Source: Nautilus pompilius
Taxonomy: Eukaryota > Mollusca > Cephalopoda > Nautilida > Nautilidae
Direction: 5' to 3'
NCBI GenBank assembly: GCA_018389105.1
Contig: JACATO010000680.1
Span: forward strand, 1,432,001 to 1,496,000
DNA length: 64,000 nucleotides
In this document: piece after piece, positions 12,701 to 24,700 of the stretch
How positions within the stretch are numbered: position 1 is the stretch's first letter
Layout: each line of letters starts with the position of its first letter
Program-made: the position numbers and the translations under genes
The notes under the pieces: generated by a model
What the model was told of the DNA's origin: nothing
The model's input: only the letters and a program-made list of their open reading frames with translations
The model's database searches: none

Positions 12701-15700
12701 TCAACTAAATTCACAAACCTTTGGCATCAGGGCCTCCAACTTCATGTCCACATGTTCTCGCTGTTCCTCTGCGCCATCAACTTTCTGAAAAAAAAATAAA
12801 AAGGCAGAATTTATTCCATAGCTAAACAAATAGCAAGGGTGCTGGATGGTTGTGGGCAGAGGTTTCTGCTGAGGATCAGACTCAGTTTGTCAACTTCTTG
12901 CAGTACAGTTTCTTCTCACTCTTCTGCAGCAATCGGTCCCTATGGGTTTTCTCCAGATGCTGGAGGAGTTCTGCCTGGAGCTGGTTCTATAGTTAACTGC
13001 TGAGTGACTGGATCGACAGCCCCCACCCCTGCCTCCTGTGGACTGTCCTTTATGTAAGAACAGGGGGAAAAAGACAGAAAACTGGTCGGTACAAATGCAC
13101 ACTGATTTAGATTGCACAAAATAATTACTGGCCTCCCCTTGTTTTGTTTAAGCTTTAATCTGGCCTTTTTGGTTTTTTCATAAAAAGACTTACAACTTTG
13201 TCTGCCCTGCCCAATTTATTCACTTTAAACTAAATAACTATTCCTACTTTAACAAAGATAAAAGGAATACAAATTCACGCGTGTGTTCACTTACTGTAAC
13301 AGCTAACTTAAATGCAAAACCCTGTACACAGAATCAAAAGTTCAGCAGTATACAGAACAATTCCACATTCTAATTCTTTCCAGTTTTGTAGGCGTCAAAT
13401 TCCTTAATCTGAAAAAAGTATTTTTCAACTGTTTTTAAGTTCACACTATAAAGCATATTTCAGCGTATAAGAATTCCACAGATTATCCTTTGTCCAAAAA
13501 ATTACCAAATGAAAATTCATAATTTTAATGAATGACAATTAATGTGAATGAGATTAATGATCACTAGTAAACTGCAGATTAGTCTTGCTTGAATATGCAC
13601 TCTGAAACATTCTTATTAAGACATATATAATTTGTATTAGTACAATAATAATATAGGGACCGTTCATTGTGTCTGAAACCTTGTCTTTCTAGCCCATTCT
13701 TACAGGCAGCGGCATATCTAATTCACTAGTCTATATCTCTACCTCATTCTAGTCTAGTGCTCAAATGGTGCGAGCTGATATCCTAACCTGTGATTCAAGA
13801 AAGAAAAAAGTGTCTCTAATCACAGTCCAACCACATCAATAGCCCTAAAGTGCTATGTCAAAGGAGAGTCAGAAGGAAAAAGAGAAAAGAAAAATGTACA
13901 ATGTGCAAGCTAGCCCATACCTAACAATGAATACAACATAGAACAAACAAGCCTAGAAACTGTGACAGAGGAAAGATCACAGACGTGGAAAGCAATAGAG
14001 CTCCATACTCATTCAACCCATCTTATTTCTATTAAGCCACCACAAAATAGTCTCAAGATGTACTGACCAGATTCTGTGCGAGATGGAGAAAGAAGTAGTT
14101 GGCCCACAGCAGCGTAAGGTAATCAAGTCGAATCTGGACAGGATTCACCAGTATGTAGAGGTTAGCATGAGGTACTGAAAGTAAATGTGCAAATGGGCAA
14201 TAAAGCAAGTTTCTTTGGATAATGTAAGCTGCATCTTCAAATCCTAAAGGTCCTCTGGAAAGGAAATAAAATGTACCTATTAGGGTAAGGAAACTGTAGT
14301 CTCAATGTTAAAAAGCTTCATTAATTATACAAGTTCTAAAGAGTCAGAGACAGAGAGCAAGCTGCTGAGGTACTGTTGAGTTGTCTCTTGATTGCATAGT
14401 GCTTTCTTCTGAGCATCATTCCTTTGATATTACTTCTCCAGTGATGATGTAACAGCAGCTTCCTGAATGCCAATCACTGTCTGGGGCAGTATGACAGTCT
14501 ACCAAACTGCTAAGGTTAAGGACCAACGTTTGCTTCCTGTGGCAGCAGTTTCGTTTGGCAAACCTCCATGGCATTGTTCTTCTTCATCAGCTGATTTTTG
14601 AGAGTTTTCTCCCACATCTAGAGCTGAAGAGTTCTAGAAGAAATTTTCCAGCTGAAATTGGAAGTATCCCATGTGGCACAGGACTGGCAATGCTTCTTCG
14701 TAGATAGCAGACCTGCCAACCTCCCACTTTGGACAAAAAAAATCAGGATACAGTGTGGTTGACAAATTTTGCTAAATAAATGCTTTTGCTTGCAGTCTGA
14801 ATGAATTTATTTTCATATTAATTCTATACAGTTAGTTCAATTGTATGTCTGTGTAACTGTGACCAATATACTTTACGTACATTAGTTTTTCTTTTGTTTT
14901 GATAACAGAACCTTTTTCATTTCTTAGACTTAAGCAGTAATTCTGTACTGTTGTAGAAAAATTAAGAACACCACCATAAATTTAAAACTTCTAATGTTTA
15001 TATCAAATCCTCATAAATTAATTTAGCACAAAATCTCTCTCATTCATACTCAACTTCCAACACAACACAAGGACTTTTACCAATAGCCAACAAACACTAT
15101 ATCACCATCATTCATACAGCACCACAAGGTGAGGGTGGTGATTAATGGTCTGAATTATACCAAATGAGGACTTGTTTGGCATTCTTGAGAATTGTGTCAT
15201 CTAATAATGTGAAGTTGATTTTGGTAGACGAGAGAGCAACTAGGGCGCCATTGGCCATGTCTCTCCACCGCGTGGATTTTCTTCATCATAGTGAAAACAT
15301 GTTCACTGTCTGCAATGGAATGTGGTATGCACATCACAGTTTTTGTGAGTGAAGAAATAAGTGGAAAACAAATATCTACAGTAAACAACCTGTTATCTTA
15401 CCTTTATGGGATCTGGAGATGGTCAGATATCAAAAATAATCAAATTATTGGAAGGACTGTTTTTGAACAAGTGTTGCTGCTCATCTAACAGCTTTTTTCT
15501 TGTTCTTTCTTCAGTTTTGCTCAATGCTAAGAACTAAACACTTTCTTATCTTTGGATTGCTTTCCAGAGCACTAGTCAAACTATTATTAGCATTATTAGA
15601 CAACGTATTGCAAAGATTACAATTATTATCACTGATAAAAATCACTAGCAACGGAGAATACAACCGATCAACAAGAAAAGAGTGTAGATGTTAATAATCT

Positions 15701-18700
15701 GACAAAAGTGATCTAGGCATGCACAGACAGTGGATCCCATGAATGACACATGTACTACAAAGGTTGGATAGCCGAACATAAACCTATCTTGCTTATATTG
15801 GAAAAGTTAGATAAATGGAGAAGTCAGTCGGGTTGTTTACTGTATATCATGTAACACTGGTCATTCTGCCAACATCAAACCAACACTTGTTCACTGTTAT
15901 CTTTGGCTAGTTCCCAGCAAGCTGGTAGTCAATGAATTCCTTATAAAATGTTTTGGCATTCAATTCTGGCATCAAATGTTGAACTACAATGCACACACAA
16001 TCCACTGATGCTGAATCTTTCTTTGTCTCTTCAGGAAGTAACCAAAGGTTCTACAGAAATGTATTATCAAATAATAATTTAGTGAGCATGTTGTCCACCA
16101 TAGCACAATAGGAATGCCTGACATGCTTTAAAAAGTTGCTAATGACATACAAGTTCATCTCCTCTCTGATGAAGGTTCTGGCACCCATACTAACAGCAAG
16201 CAAATGGTTTGGAAGCTGGATTGCTGCATGATGATTTGTTCAAATCCAAGTTTTCCCAATAACATCCTCTGCAATCTTATCTCTGAGTCAATGTGAACAA
16301 TCTTAACTGTGTTTGACTGAAAAGTGGTGATGAATTCATTCAGTGGTGTAAGGATATAGTCCTAGTCAAGAGAGTGAAAGTATAGTTTTGTTTGTGGGTA
16401 TGTGAGGTGTACAGAAATGAATTTTACTGTCCTCAAGTTTTTTTACAACTGGGTGGCTGTTGAAGTAGCTTGAGAGTTGACAACTGTCACCCTTTAACAC
16501 TTTTCTCTAGGCTGAGCCATCTCATCTAGTTATCACATTTCAAGATCTTCCCACGGTCTGCATCGGAAAATCCTGAAATTTTCTCAAGTTATCCAGACAT
16601 ACTAAGCTGCATTTAAAATGGTAAAAATTGTCCTTGATAGGAAGTGAAAGCTGCCTCAAACATGTCTGACACATAATTTACTAGATGACATAAGCATCCT
16701 ATGTCAAATATTGCTGACTGATGGTTGTGAGTCCTTGATAGAATATTGTTGTCATGTCCAACCATAATGCTTGCCCTGTCACTGCAGTAGCTGACAACAT
16801 TTGCCCAGTGAAATCACCATTTCACAAACAAACAAATTTTCTCCAGTTGCTCTCTTGCAGACTGGCAGGTGCAGAATTTTTTGTAGTTGCCTTGCCAACA
16901 TCATCAACAATGACTTATCACACAAAATCAGAAACAATTGACTATGACAAAGGTTCTGCATGGTATGGTCACATCAAGGTGCTATGGCCATTTTGATAAT
17001 TTGAGCTGTTGTTGTTTTTCAAGAGGAAAAGTCCTTGGAAACAGCAATGTCTGTAAACACAGACCTCACAACTCTGTGGAATGATTCAAGACAATGAATG
17101 ACAAGTTATGCTTTGCCAGAAAAAACTACAAATAGCATCTAAGCTCAAATATTCATTAACTCCAAGAATAATGCAGACTTGTACCAAGTGATAGACTGAC
17201 TGTATTTTTTCCCCTAATACAATTTTCCTGTCTGTTGGTGTTAGTATAAATTTCAGTTGGCACACAGTGCACCTTCCCAAGACTTTGAGAAGCAAGGGAA
17301 CTCTTTTTTTCAATGGTATTGAAACCTGCAATTACAAATACCTAATACACATTTTTAAATGTTTGTGTATTTGTTTGTCACTCTTTCAAAGCCAAAGCAT
17401 AGCACCCAAAGGCCCCAAATTCTGGGTGTAGGTACTTCAGGATCTGGGCAAGGTTTCAAGCTACCACATGTTGATCTTGAAGGCTGTTTTGAGGTTTCCA
17501 AACGCTGTTTTTCAAAAGCCTTACATATTATACTTGTTCACTGCAATCATTCAAATAGTAACCTAGCAGCCTCAAATTATAATGAAGGTACCTCAGGATC
17601 AAAGGCAGAATCCAAGGGTACCAGAGCCTGGCCTCAAAGGCCACCTTTCAAGGTTCATAATTACTACACCTTCATGGTACTCATTCTACTCAGTGATCTC
17701 AGATTTCAATTTTTCAACACTCAGCCTTGAAGGCCATTTTGAAACCATCAATGGTAGGTTTTGATATACAATGATATAAATATGAGAATTAAGAATAAAA
17801 ATTCATTTAGTAGTATGCTACACATTTGTCATCATCTTACAAGCCAGCCCCGTATTGGTCAGGTACTTTTTCAGATTCCGGAACAAGTCAGCTAAAACAT
17901 AACCATTACACATTTTTAAAAAGCCCTTTTGAATTCAACAAAATCCAGTTCACTATAAGACTCAGCTTTGCTGTGACCATCAATAAAGCAAAAGACCAAT
18001 CATTGAAAGTTGTTGGCTTCAGTTTGAATAGTCCAGGCTTTTCCCATGGACAACTATATGTTGGATGTTCAAGAGTTGGCCAAAACAAAAAATCTTTTTT
18101 ACTTTTCACCCCAAGGAAAAACTAAAAACATCGTCTATAAAGAGGCTCTTATGGAAAAAGTGTACAGCTATAGAATGTTAAGAAATATGTCAATAGTATC
18201 AATTAAATTATTGTGCATTTAAACCAATAAAATTATTCAAATTTATATAAAATCTTTTTTTATAAAAGCCATTTTTTTCTGTACAGCATCCGGTACCCCA
18301 GCTGGTCGAATATATTTCATATCAAAACAAAATGTACATATCATATATAATAAATATCATATTAAATAAGCTATGTATTACAATTTATTCTTTGCAGTTT
18401 TACTTCTAAACAATTTTATTTATCGTTATTATATATTTTCTAATCAATTAATAGTTTTTATATAACAGACTGTCAACAGTCATTAAACAAAAACTGACAT
18501 AAAAATTTGTTTGTTTCTTTACAACATCGCCAAATTTAAACATTTACCATTTGCACATTTATTTCTTTTAAAAGAAATTAATTTTTTGAAGCACCAGACA
18601 TTAGTATTTTAAGTAATTCTCAATATCAGTCATTTAATATTTATTCTGAAAAAGGAGTAAAGACTGAAGAATCCAGAAGATAAAACCATCCTTTAATCTT

Positions 18701-21700
18701 AAAGGGATTAAAAAAAATAAATAAAGAAATTGCGGAAGTTAAAATTTAAATAAATATTATATACACTGAAATTATAAAATTACTGATGCTCATTTTTTTT
18801 GAATGCATGTTTTGAAGCCACCACATATGAATCCAAGCCATTTCCTCTCGCTGGCCCAGCTTTTACAACTTGAGCTAAGCATACTTGGTGACTGACCAAA
18901 AAACAACATATTATGTTATGCTGATGACTTCTGACTGACACACGGTAGGCTGTTAATTAACAAAAGGCTCTCTGGTACAGGTAAACACCATGATTGTGTG
19001 TTCAGCATTTGGACAGTGGGTGCAGCTGTCATCTCAATTTTCCAAAAGTGAGATCAATAAAAACTGTAATGGCAGCTTGATAAAAGGCAACAACTACTTG
19101 AAAAATAAAATCTGGATAATAACAAATATTTAAGACAAATGGATATCTTGCAGGGATACCTTTCTAGGGTAAGAAAATCAAGAAACTTGACAGGTCTAGG
19201 ATAAACAACACTATGCCCCCCCCCCATCAGAAGAGTTGTCTACCTTTCCTGTCTCTTCATGTGAGCATCTTACAAACGTAATTAAATTTTGTAAAATTTA
19301 TAGGAAGAAAAAACAAAACAAGCAGTTAGAGTACAACGAAATGTATGAACCTAAAAAAAGTTTTTTTAACCATCTTTTCAGCCTTTTTTTTTTTTTTTTG
19401 GGAGAGGAAGAGGGGAAATTGAGAAAAGCCAATACAGAGTGCAAAATGCTAAGAATGTCTGAAGACAAATTTGGCTGACAAAGATGTGACAATGAAAAGG
19501 TGAGACAGGTGGAGAGAACTTATTTAGATTTTCTGTCTGAATCAATTTCAAAACTGCTTCTTTCCTCATTTATTTACCAAACTCAACATGGATTCAAAAA
19601 TTTCAAAAATATAAATAATTGGATAAATGTACTAACCCCTTAAAAATAAAGAAGAAATAACAGAATAAAAATCATTAAGTAAATTTGAGATGTGTGTGAA
19701 ATAAATAAGGAGAAAAATGCAAACATGGCTAAAAGCAGTGACAAATAAATTGAGCTTTGTTCCACTTCCCTTAGAAGCCCTGATTACCTGGATAATCTAT
19801 CCCCTCGGGGAAGTAGTAGTCCGTATACTCCATGTGGATAATGGGCATCTCAACAGGAAGGTGGAGCACCTTTTTCTCTGAAGAAAAGAACTTGTTGGGG
19901 CTGTTCCTCTTGTTGTCTGCTGTTGATATACAAAAGATTGTGAACTCCTCAATTTCTAGAACGATGCAGCTTTCCAGAAGTCTGGTGCTTCTTGACTTCA
20001 TCACCACTGGTCCAGATGATGCACTCCGGTCCAGTGACTGACTATGTGCTGGTCCCTGCTGCTGACACTGTTTCTGACCTCCAATTTTGCTGGACCCTAC
20101 AGACTGAATGGCTAAAGGAGGAAAAAGACTAACAAAAATGACATGAACACAATGAGCATCAAAGTATGCTTTTCTTGTATATATTCTCCACTTTAGAAAA
20201 AAAAACATAATGAACCACATTTTAACTTTGTCAGTTTTAACAAAACTGTGCTACCTAACTGACATATATTTAGTTATTATCAAATACCAAAGACACTTCA
20301 TTTAGATAATGCAATGGTTTTAAATGTTCACAGAGAGAGGCTAGCAACATGTACACCTTAGTCCAAGATGTAACCCTGTCTTTTCTTATGTAATTTTCTT
20401 TTTCAAAGTTGCTAATGAAACCTTAGCTAGATATAATAGCAAAACTGTAAGTGTGCTTTTTCTTCAGGAAAATGAATGTGTTAAGTCTGGTTTACCTTTG
20501 ATTCATGCTAGCATTATTTCTAACACATTAGCTATTACTACCACCACTTTCAAAATAGAACTAGTATAGTGGCAGTAGCTAGCAAGCAAAAAGTTAAATA
20601 AAGTTGAAATTATATCTCATTTACTGTCATAACACAAAACATCAAATGCAGCAGCAAAGTATGCAGCTAAGAGATAGCTTCCTATCTTCATCTTGTGTGT
20701 GTGTGTGTGAGTGTGAGAGAAAGAGAATAACTGTTGCTAAAAACAGCACCCTCTCATATTTACAAGAGATCTCATTGACCAAAAACATTTGCATGAACTG
20801 CTAACCAGCCTATTACCATAGCAACTGGAAATTACTGTGTCAATTATATTAGATCAACATGCTTACAACAATCAGAAAGTAGTATTTCTGTTGTATCAGA
20901 TCACAATACTTATAAGTAGAACTGGCACTATATTTATCACCTGTCATGCATCATGGTATGGTTAGGTGCTTCCAATCTACATATAATTAGACTGCAGAGA
21001 GTATTCTGACGTGTGAAAATAGATATAACTACACTATCTAAGGTGTGACATTTTGTGGGGTGGTTCAGATGAGACAATGGTAAAGTGGAAGAGAAGAGAT
21101 CACTACTGAGTTTGGCTAGAGCTATATACCTGTTGCTATGTGAGATGGTGACTGCGCTGGTGACACTATGCCACATGCTTCCCTTGCTTTCATCACTTCC
21201 AACTTAAAGGCTCCGAAAAGCTGATGAACCCAATGGTTGCGTGACCCAATGTTGTCACTGTAACGATACCACAGTTTTCGTTCACCACCTACAAGACAAA
21301 ACAGAGTAATGCAGATATTCAAGAGCAACAAAGTTCTCATTTGTTTTGATAACAAACAGCTACAGCATTCCATGAACATAGCTCTACAAGATCCTGTGAT
21401 GTGGCCAATTCTTGTCACTTGATGAAAATTTCATGCCTCCCACATACTCTTAGAGATGCAAAACTACAAAGCTAATCATTAAAAAAATATATAATTTTGA
21501 ATATAATTTCTATATAAAAAGCAGAAAACTTAACTTTCTCAAAAACACCACCACCACCGCCAGCTGAACAAACATTTCTTTACTGAGGAACATAAAATTA
21601 CAAAATACAACATAAGGTTAAGCAAAGGAATGAATATTCAACATACATATGTTAGCCAACATCCAACAATAATTCACTGGAAAAAAACTTCAAAGTCTAT

Positions 21701-24700
21701 AGCAGAAATCAGAGCAGTAATGTACTGCAGTTTCCTCCAATGCTTTTGCAAAATACTCCCATCATTTTTTTTTTCTTTCTTTCTTCTCCAGTGAATGCAA
21801 TAAAAGTAAACTGTTGAGAACAGACAAGCAGGGCTTTTAGTGTAACAAATGCAAAGTGGTTCTCACATGAAAAACCACAGTTTGCCATATTGTAGTGAAG
21901 ACTCTGCATGGACACAAAAAAATTTAGCCAAGAATACAAGATGATCAATTGTTTTAAATAAGTGGTGATGGCAATGGAGTTATGTGGGGAAGACTTAAAT
22001 CACATGGAATTTGAGGAAGACTAGCCATTGTTAGGGTTTACAGTCCTCCCTTACACAAAAATCTCTTTCAACTTATGGCATCCTGCTCTTATTAGTTGAT
22101 AGTCTAAAGTCTCCTGTAGACAATCATAGTTATTAGTGTTACATTACATCCAGCCCAAAGAAATGCTTTTTATAAGGTGTCCTCCTCAATCCTTTCATAT
22201 GGATGCTGATTAAACTTGTACTGGGTCCTTGCATGCTACTCCCTTTAATATGAAACAGAAATCATGACCCTAGTGTTTTGATAACATTATCCTCTTCAAC
22301 CACAAAAATTATCAGAAAGAAAAAATAAGAAAAAAATTAGAGCCAGGTTTTGATATAAGAGAAAGCAACAATTGTTGATAATGGATATTGAACAGGGAGG
22401 CAAATTAGCAAATTTCATCCATTTCATTTATACATTCTGCTTTTATCTATAATATGTATTTATATAACTTCTTAAACATCTTAATATATCATTTTTTTTT
22501 ATTTTCATGTTCATATATATAAAATTATAGTGCAGTCAGTAAAAGGTCCTCTATCATCCATTGCAAGCAAAGAAAATTCTTGGTTTAACTGCAGACTATA
22601 TATTTATTTTTCAAATTATACTAAGAATGTTCAAATGAAACCCAGCCAGATACCATCAGTGATGCTATTTCAACTGAGTTTCATTTTGCATAAAATGCAA
22701 TAATAATTTTAAAAAATTAAATATTCTAATTACTATGTTTTCTGGTGGAAAATATCGTGCTCAGCAAACAGAGTGAGATCCCAAAATTGGCAGAATTTAG
22801 AAGTGATTTTCTCAACCGATAGGAGAGCTGTTTTACTGGTGAAACAGATGCCTTGCTATTTTGTGTCAGGCAATGAGGATTTATGGCTGGAAGACCTTTT
22901 GTTCATTCCATGTTGACTTGCCACCATGATGAAACAAGCTGTTCTGGAATATGGTAAACAATTGGAAATCATTCTTTTTTCATAAAAGTGGATTGTATGT
23001 GAATTTGCAGTAACCTACAGTTCTGTTGTAAACAACTCTGAACACATGGAAACACAGGAGACTGCGCTTATACATGGAGTCCGAGATATTGATTTATTTG
23101 TCACTAGATCTGTGTAAAATGTGGGAAAGTAGATACAAAGCCAGAATTTCAGTCAGCTGAGAAGCAGCAGCTATAAAAAGGTGGACTACAAGAATGCAAA
23201 GTAAACGCAAGCCAGTACTGGGAGAAATGGAACAGCCAGTAACTATCTTGGGCAGAAAGAGTGGGCTGTCAAAGAGAAGCAAGATGTCATATTCAGCATT
23301 AAAAGAACACTTGATGTACAGGAAAACAGCAACACCAGCAGTTCTATTTGTCATGGATTACCCACAAAAGGTGTGTTCTGGGTTGTATAGCTGCAAATGA
23401 AGTGATGAATGAAGCCAAATGCAAAACTGTATTGGAAATTTGTCCCTGTGGACATGAACCATGCATCAAAACAATAATGTGACTTGCCTCATAAGATCTG
23501 CTTAACCAGGCATGAAATTGGAGACCATGGTGTAATCAGCATAGATTGGTCTGATTTGAACCAGATTAAAAATTTATGGAAACAAATCAGTTCAATTACT
23601 GAGTGTGTGAATCAACAAACAACCTTGACGGAGTTCATAATGGCAACTTGATCATCATTAACAGAGGTTTGACAAATGGATATTGAACAGACATCACAAT
23701 GTATATAGAAGCTTAAACTTGTGAAATCTAGAAGCCCAGGGAAAAAGTTGCATATCTTGTTCCTTTTTATGATCATAGATTGAATGTCTGATTTAATGAT
23801 CTCATATAAATAGTGAAATATCCAATGTACAAATCGTCCTCAACATGCTGTATCCACAAAATGATCTTGGTTATGTTCTGACTGGATCTTTATACAAACA
23901 GCTTTGAATACAATAATACAGACCTTTGTATGCATGCACATGCACAGACTTGTCAGAGAAAGAGGGATACTAGAAGCTAAATCATTTACAAAAAAAAAGT
24001 ACTTCAAAGAGATAAGATAAATTATTTTTTAATGTATGTTTCATAATTACAAAGCTAAAAAAATCTTTAAAAATAAAGCAGGCAGGCAGGCAGAGTTTTA
24101 GCAGGCAAAACACTGAGGCTACAAGAGTTCTAGAAAACCTGTCACTCTCTGGATGAAAGCCAACAATAGTTTGAATTATCTCCACAATGCACACTCTTTC
24201 TTTGAGGTTTTCTTATGCACTAGTTTTAAGGATGATTGTGATCATTGAAGTCTCCCTCCTACTTTATCCAGCATCTTTTCTTTCTTTCTTTGCCAGATCA
24301 GGAGATATTGTCAAGTCACTTGTGACACCCTGATTACAGCTCCCTGCCTTTGTGGCAGTTTTGGAGAGGATATCCCACAGCAGAATTCTATCACCTAGAA
24401 TAATTATAACCCTGCACCAACCAGATTCCATATCCAAAAACCCATGCTTAATTAAAGAAAATAATGTAAATAGAACTAAGGTAACATGCAGTACAAGGAA
24501 AGATCTTTAACAAGAGATACAAGTAACAAATATGTTCTGAAGTAAAAGAAAAACAACCATCCACGATCACTTTTCTGTTTAGTCTTGACTCTATAAAAGC
24601 ATTCTCCTCTTACCACATGACTAAAGTGCCTAACCAAGATTACACCGATTTTCACAGCCCTGCATTTGTTAGAACCAAAAGCCCTGGTCAGTGTAAAGAA

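Larger units (their letters stand above)
14253..19787 (-). other. BLTP3 intron 11, transposon-filled
   Basis: This 5.5 kb intron contains a SINE copy (about 14480-14700), a hAT relic (about 14709-17330) and the 3' part of a Helitron (about 17770-18305). The stretch 18306-19787 is very AT-rich with A/T runs (for example T17 near 19384-19400) and no recognised element. Confidence 0.75.

Noticed and set aside
20160-20220. Upstream extension of exon 11 in the same open frame
   Set aside because: The segment between 20112 and 20220 is a T-rich tract ending in CCTTTAG, i.e. intron end. Splicing at 20111 gives the right phase and homology.
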